DNA of 64,000 bases from Euonymus europaeus (lineage: Eukaryota; Streptophyta; Magnoliopsida; Celastrales; Celastraceae). The notes beneath the pieces were generated by a model, which had not been told where the DNA came from, did not search any database, and saw only the letters and a list, made by a program, of their open reading frames with translations. Within the stretch, counting starts at the first letter, position 1; the number at the start of each line of letters is the position of its first letter. Positions 59,397 through 64,000 of the stretch are shown piece by piece. The translations under genes and the position numbers were made by a program. The stretch spans positions 5,003,001 through 5,067,000 of the forward strand of contig OY756961.1 in NCBI GenBank assembly GCA_963580455.1. Reading direction: 5' to 3'.

Positions 59397-61362
59397 TAGG
59401 GATAACAACAGGGCGAGTATGCCCTTCCCATTCCAGCACTTGAACCCCATCCCCGATTTTTAGTGTTCAAAGCCGATCCCAACAGGGACGAGTAACACCT
59501 GTCCCCGATCATAGTCTACATTTTATTATTGTGAAAAAAATAAATCACAAGCACAAAAGGTCATTGGTCATCAGGGCAAATCATTTTGCACTACATAGAG
59601 GCCAGTCATCAGTGCAAATCATTTCTTGAATCTCCTAGATCTAGCCAAAATTGAGGTCGGTCATCGGGCCCCAAAAGTTCACTATTAAGTGCATGGTTAA
59701 ATATCAAATAAATGGGCACACAATATACATAAAAAAATAAAAAGCACATGTATACAGACTTTTAAGTTTGGTGTCACGCGAAACTTAAAAGTTTGATATA
59801 TGAATATACAGCCCGCCTCTTATGCGGACGCCCGTAAAACACTTAAAATACGGGCTTTGATTTTTAGCCATTGGATCTAAATGACGGCTTAGATTTAACC
59901 AAGTTAAAATCAAACACTTTTGACCCGATAAAACAAATAACCCGAGCAGCAGCTTCCTCCTTCTTCTGGGTTTTTGCGACGTTCTCTTCTCCTGCTTCAC
60001 CAAGAACGATCAATCCTCATTCACCAAGAACGATCCTTCAAACTCTGCGGGTTTCGTCGTCCAAACATCTTTGATCTTCTTTTTCGTCATCTTTGACCCA
60101 AGTCGATCCTTTTTCTTAAGTGACTTGCACCGATTTAGTCACCCAAAATGATTCGTGTCTTCTGCGAGCTTCACAAAATTCGATCTGAGTCTTCTGCAAA
60201 TTCCTAAAATTTTGTCTTGATTTGGAGAAGGAAACTTTCGTGTGAGTGCTCCTCATTTTGTTCACTTTTATTGAATAAATTGATAGGTTGCGTAATTGGG
60301 TTTAATATTTCCATGTTTTGATTTTGTGTCATTATTGGTTTGCACAGGTCCACTTAACATCTTCAATTATGCAAGTTGCCTGAGGAAGTGAACATACTAA
60401 AGTCAACTTGCAGTGAAACATTTCAATTACATATTGTACCAATTATCTCTCCCTAAACCCAGAAAAACCAACTGTGTACAAACCCAAAAAATATGGAATT
60501 TATAATATAGTCTAAACCCAGAATATATAGACAGAAAAACCAATGAAGAAGAAATTGGGACGGAAACATCCATGAAATAAACCCATAAAATATAGTCTAA
60601 TCCCAAAAAATATAGACAACAATCGACAAGGGATTTTAGAGAAATCACGAATCTGAATCTTGCTAATCTGGCGCAAAACCAATAAAGAAGAAAATGCGAG
60701 AGAAACATCCATGGAACAAAGTGATTGAAAGAAGGAGGTCGCCATCTAGAAAATCCAAAACTAGGTCGAAGGTCGCAGATCTAAAAGTTGGGTTGTGGAT
60801 CTGAAATTTGGGTCGTGGATTTGACTTGGAGTGATCGGAGGTTGCGGATTGCTTTGGAGAAGCCCAACCATGACTCGAGTAGCTTCCTCTCGTTTGATGT
60901 CGCAAGGAAGGAGAAGAGGGTGTCGCAGCTCTCTTTTGAAGAATCAAGATCGTGAATGGCTGAGTGTTTAAACCCAAAAGAAGGACTCGGGTTATTTGTT
61001 TTATCGGGTCAAAAGTGTTTGATTTTAACTTGGTTAAATCTCAGCCATCATTTAGATCCAATGATTGAGAATAAAAGCCCGTATTTTGAGTGTTTAACAG
61101 GCGTCCGCATAAGAGACGGGCCGTATGAATATATACTTATCTTTTATTTATATAAATATATATGTTAATATTTTTATAATATTTACACAAGATATTACAT
61201 ATATAATTCGGGTCGGATTCAGTTGACTAAGTTGAGGACCGGATATGACATTATCATAACCTATCCGTCCCTAAGCAGTGAGATTCGAGTGTCACCCGAT
61301 CCCTAACTCAAAATTTCGGATCCCCAAACCTAAATTTTAGATGGAATTTTTTGCCAACCCTA
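59397..61362. mobile_element. hAT-like element, interrupted by a MULE
   Basis: Ends TAGGGATAACAA and, inverted, TAGGGTTGGCAA, the hAT form. The exact 8-bp target duplication GATACAAT lies at 59389-59396 and 61363-61370. About 640 bp belong to this element; the rest (59809-61123) is a later insertion. No transposase. 59014-59388 holds the 3' UTR of the germin-like gene. Confidence 0.75.
59809..61123. mobile_element. non-autonomous MULE with ~160-bp inverted ends, nested in the hAT element
   Basis: The first and last ~160 bp are inverted copies. For example CTCTTATGCGGACGCC and TTTGACCCGATAAAACAAAT on the left recur inverted on the right. The direct repeat TATGAATATA (59799-59808, 61124-61133) is the target duplication. 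Long TIRs and a 9-10 bp duplication indicate a Mutator-like element. The 1-kb interior has two near copies of a ~140-bp unit (60539, 60680) and Gly-poor short frames, with no transposase; it could hold captured host sequence. Confidence 0.8.
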
Positions 61363-61699
61363 GATACAATTGAGAAACTATTTATTCTATTAAATTAGTT
61401 CGACTTTAGTAGATGAAGAATTTGACAGTCCATAAACTTATGCAATCCCACACATTCAAAAATAAATAAAATTTTTGATTTTTTTAGCTATAATACTATT
61501 TATTTATGGGAAAAATATCTCAACAGTTAACAGAAGACATGACATGATATTCCATTTTACTTGAAGGACTTGATCAACTCACTGTTTCCGACTCATGTAA
61601 ATCGTGTTGTCGCGTTAGTGAAATAATGAAGTGTGATAATCGTACATTTTTTTATTTAAAAAAGAAGTATTTTCTTCAGCCGTCATTGCTCGATATGTG

Positions 61700-62135
61700 T
61701 TTAGAGTTGATCCCTTGGTGAGGGAGACTAGTGCTCTTTGATTGGGTGTTCAGGAATATTTTGGACTAGGATTAGTCATGGTGGAGTTGGAAGGTGATGC
61801 ATTGCTTGTTGTTCATTCATCCTATAACTCAGCCTCATTTGGTTTCCTATTGGGCGATTGAATCTCAGATTGATGACATCCGTGCTCTCTTTAATATTTT
61901 CAAAGTTGTTCTATTTCTAAAGGTAAGGAGCGTTAGAATGTTTGTGCGAATCGTTTCGGGCCACAATCAAACATATGTTTGGAAGCATTCTCAATCTCGA
62001 TTGACTTATTAGTGACTTTGATCCCGGAATCATTGTTTTGGTCTGGTGTAATCTGTGTTGTAGCTCTGTCTTTTGGTCCGATGTAATCTGTGTTACAGCT
62101 CTCTGTTTTCTTCTCAAAAAAAGGAAAAAAAAAAG
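61700..62135 (+). pseudogene. LINE 3' fragment with RNase H-like remnant
   Basis: In broken frames: VELEGDALLVVHS, then SQIDDIRALFNIF, matching plant LINE RNase H (RVT_3). The 3' end has two 36-bp near repeats (GGTCTGGTGTAATCTGTGTT / GGTCCGATGTAATCTGTGTT) and the tail TTCTCAAAAAAAGGAAAAAA. 61371-61699 shows nothing else I can name. Confidence 0.6.
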
Positions 62136-62351
62136 GTTAAAATAAAACTGGCCAACAGAGGGGTTAAATCAAACTTATAAAAATAATTTATGTATTTAGC
62201 AAAGTGCGAACGGCATTTCCATTCTCCTATAAGACATGGAATGTATGATGCTAACGATGATGATATCGGAACAGTCTATGGCTTCTTGTAATGGCGGAGT
62301 TTTCAAAGATTCGGCTTCTATCGTCTTTTCTATTTCTTTGTTTCACGGAAT

Positions 62352-63663
62352 ATGTCGTCTCATCTGGCCTTCAAAACCATTACCACCAGTCCTACCATTT
62401 ATTGCTCTCTGTTCTTCGGTGTTGCCTCCATCATGAGGTCTCCACAAGCAATTACTCAGGTATGCGCTTCTTCTAATTTCTCTCCGTCGATCATGTATTT
62501 CGTTCTCAAAATTTGGTAGTCTGAGAATGACAACAAGAGAAAGCTCTGAAGATTAAGAAAATCAAATTCGCAGTGTAGTAATTGGAGTTGCAACAAGTCG
62601 ATGGCTATGATGGATAAACTTCCTTCAGTTGTTTCTAACAAATAAGTATGGAGGAAACTAGATCTTAATTATGTGTTTCCTAACAGATATGAACAGTCTG
62701 TCCATTTCCACATCTCTATCTTGCTTGAATTACTTTCATTATACGACTTTTACTTGTTACTTGACCGTGTTTATTATTGAGTTTCGATTTACTTGTCCAA
62801 TCTCCACTCACTTTTTGGCTTCATGTCGATGATCATGCTGATAACTTCAGTGGTTATGGCACCTTGAAAGCTAGGAATTCTTTTTGTAACTTTTATGAGG
62901 GAACAAGGTGACTGAAATTTCATTCTACAGATTGGTGGTTTGCCTGTCACCTTACCATCTATTTCTTCTCTCTTAAATGGAACGACATTTTTCAGTTTTT
63001 GGTTTGCTTTGCAGGAAACATATATCCGAACTCGAGAGAGTCCGTACTTTGAAGGTCTTTTAAGGGACCATGATAACTTCAGGGATCAGGCTACCACATT
63101 AGAATCACAAGGACATGCCGCTGTCCAGAACATCTCTCGATCTGTATCTGATATGAGTGTCATAAGACATAAAAATCTTGCTTCAGAAGTAACCGAAAAT
63201 GATGCTGGCTCACCATTGGAAGATTCGGACTCTGATATTGTTATTGAAACTTATGGGATATCTCCATCAAGGGCTTGGTCTAAGATTGTAAAAACAAATT
63301 CCTTTGCAGTTCCAAATGTCAAGTTAGATTTGAGCTTTGACTTAGATGAGATGAGTGATTCCACAAAGGGCTCCAGTCCAAGAAGCTTGAAGGTAACTGA
63401 AGAGAAAACTACTTTAACTGGCAGTATAAGGCCCTTAATTGAAAAATCATATAGCATGAATAAAAGGAAATCAAATCTGTCAAATATTCCGCTTCCTCAG
63501 TCGGCAGCATCATTTTATAATGGGCACTCGCTGCAAATGGAAATTGTGGAATCATCTGAAAGCATAAAAAGGCTGAATTCATATTTGAAGGCCAGAAGGG
63601 ATGATGTTAATTCTGGTGTCCCGGGAAGGTTCTTACATGCAGTGATTGGACAAGACATTGCAG
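62352..63663 (+). CDS. unidentified gene, 5' part (continues beyond window)
   Basis: I propose exon 62352-62459 (ATG at 62352, donor CAG|GTATGC) joined in phase to 63015-63663 (acceptor TTTGCTTTGCAG, donor CAG|GTAATC). The second exon encodes about 216 Ser-rich, polar residues (YIRTRESPYFEGLL, DSDSDIVIETYGISPSRAW, NVKLDLSFDLDEMSD, RFLHAVIGQDIAG) with acidic and basic patches and no membrane segment. I do not recognise a family. The first exon is uncertain: other frames are also open there, and the second exon may start at 62933. A further exon may begin after the acceptor TTTATTCAG at 63975. 63664-64000 otherwise looks intronic. Confidence 0.45.
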
Positions 63664-64000
63664 GTAATCTCCTTTGCCCTTTTTGATGACACATGTTAGT
63701 CAAACTCTCATTATTTCGAGTGAGGATACAATATAGTATGTCTTGAAGTTGGACTACAAAAATGTAAATAAGTTCCAGTAATACTCACATGTATCTAATT
63801 GGCTCCACATATCTCTATCTAGACAGTACAATTGTCAAATAATATTATTTTACATATTAATTAGCATGAACTTGGCTTAGATTTCCATTCTGCCCCGGTT
63901 AATCCTATTTTAAGTTTCAGGAATCTAAAAGGACGACTTGAATTTTAATTGCGGTTGATAATTTGTTTATTCAGCAGTGTAGGTTCTCATTAATACTTGA

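Overview
The window is nuclear DNA of a eudicot plant. Genes have GT-AG introns and plant-only families, intergenic DNA is AT-rich, and plant transposon classes are frequent (Stowaway, MULE, hAT, CACTA, LINE, SINE, LTR remnant). I could not name the species from sequence alone.

Layout. 0-1 kb: C-terminal part of a berberine bridge enzyme-like (BBE-like) flavoprotein. 3-8.4 kb: two convergent housekeeping genes, a patellin (+) and an ABCF4/GCN20-type ABC protein (-). 10-42.4 kb: a BBE-like cluster, all on the + strand, mostly intronless. It holds four intact full-length ORFs (14750, 27160, 34015, 40022), one frameshifted pseudogene (10126), one copy with an in-frame deletion of the FAD-binding domain (21243) and a relic (42085). 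42.6-46.4 kb: a six-exon fatty acid 2-hydroxylase (-). 47-50.4 kb: a decayed PPR gene and a plant-specific membrane protein (-). 52.2-52.5 kb: an isolated, frameshifted first exon of an NLP-type (RWP-RK) regulator. 53.4-56.2 kb: a three-exon beta-tubulin (+). 56.6-59 kb: two germin-like genes, head to head and almost identical in exon 2. 59.4-62.1 kb: a MULE nested in a hAT element, then a LINE tail. 62.3 kb to the end: the 5' part of an unidentified gene (+).

The BBE-like array is the main biological unit. Its intact members keep both covalent flavin anchors (His of the GGHDYEG motif, Cys of the GxC motif). They split by the residue three positions after that Cys: Val in the 27160 and 34015 genes, Leu in the 14750 and 40022 genes. 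In the family this position controls reactivity with oxygen, so the array may contain both oxidase-type and dehydrogenase-type enzymes. A tandem duplication (14491-20985 and 20986-23891) produced two of the copies. They then diverged by element insertions in opposite orientations, a 2.96-kb MULE in one copy, and a domain deletion in the other.

The strongest candidates for something undescribed are a 42-bp hairpin at 37971-38073 inside a larger inverted duplication, resembling a young MIRNA locus, and an 806-bp near-symmetrical foldback at 29778-30583. All structural calls come from reading and manually aligning the sequence; no searches were run.
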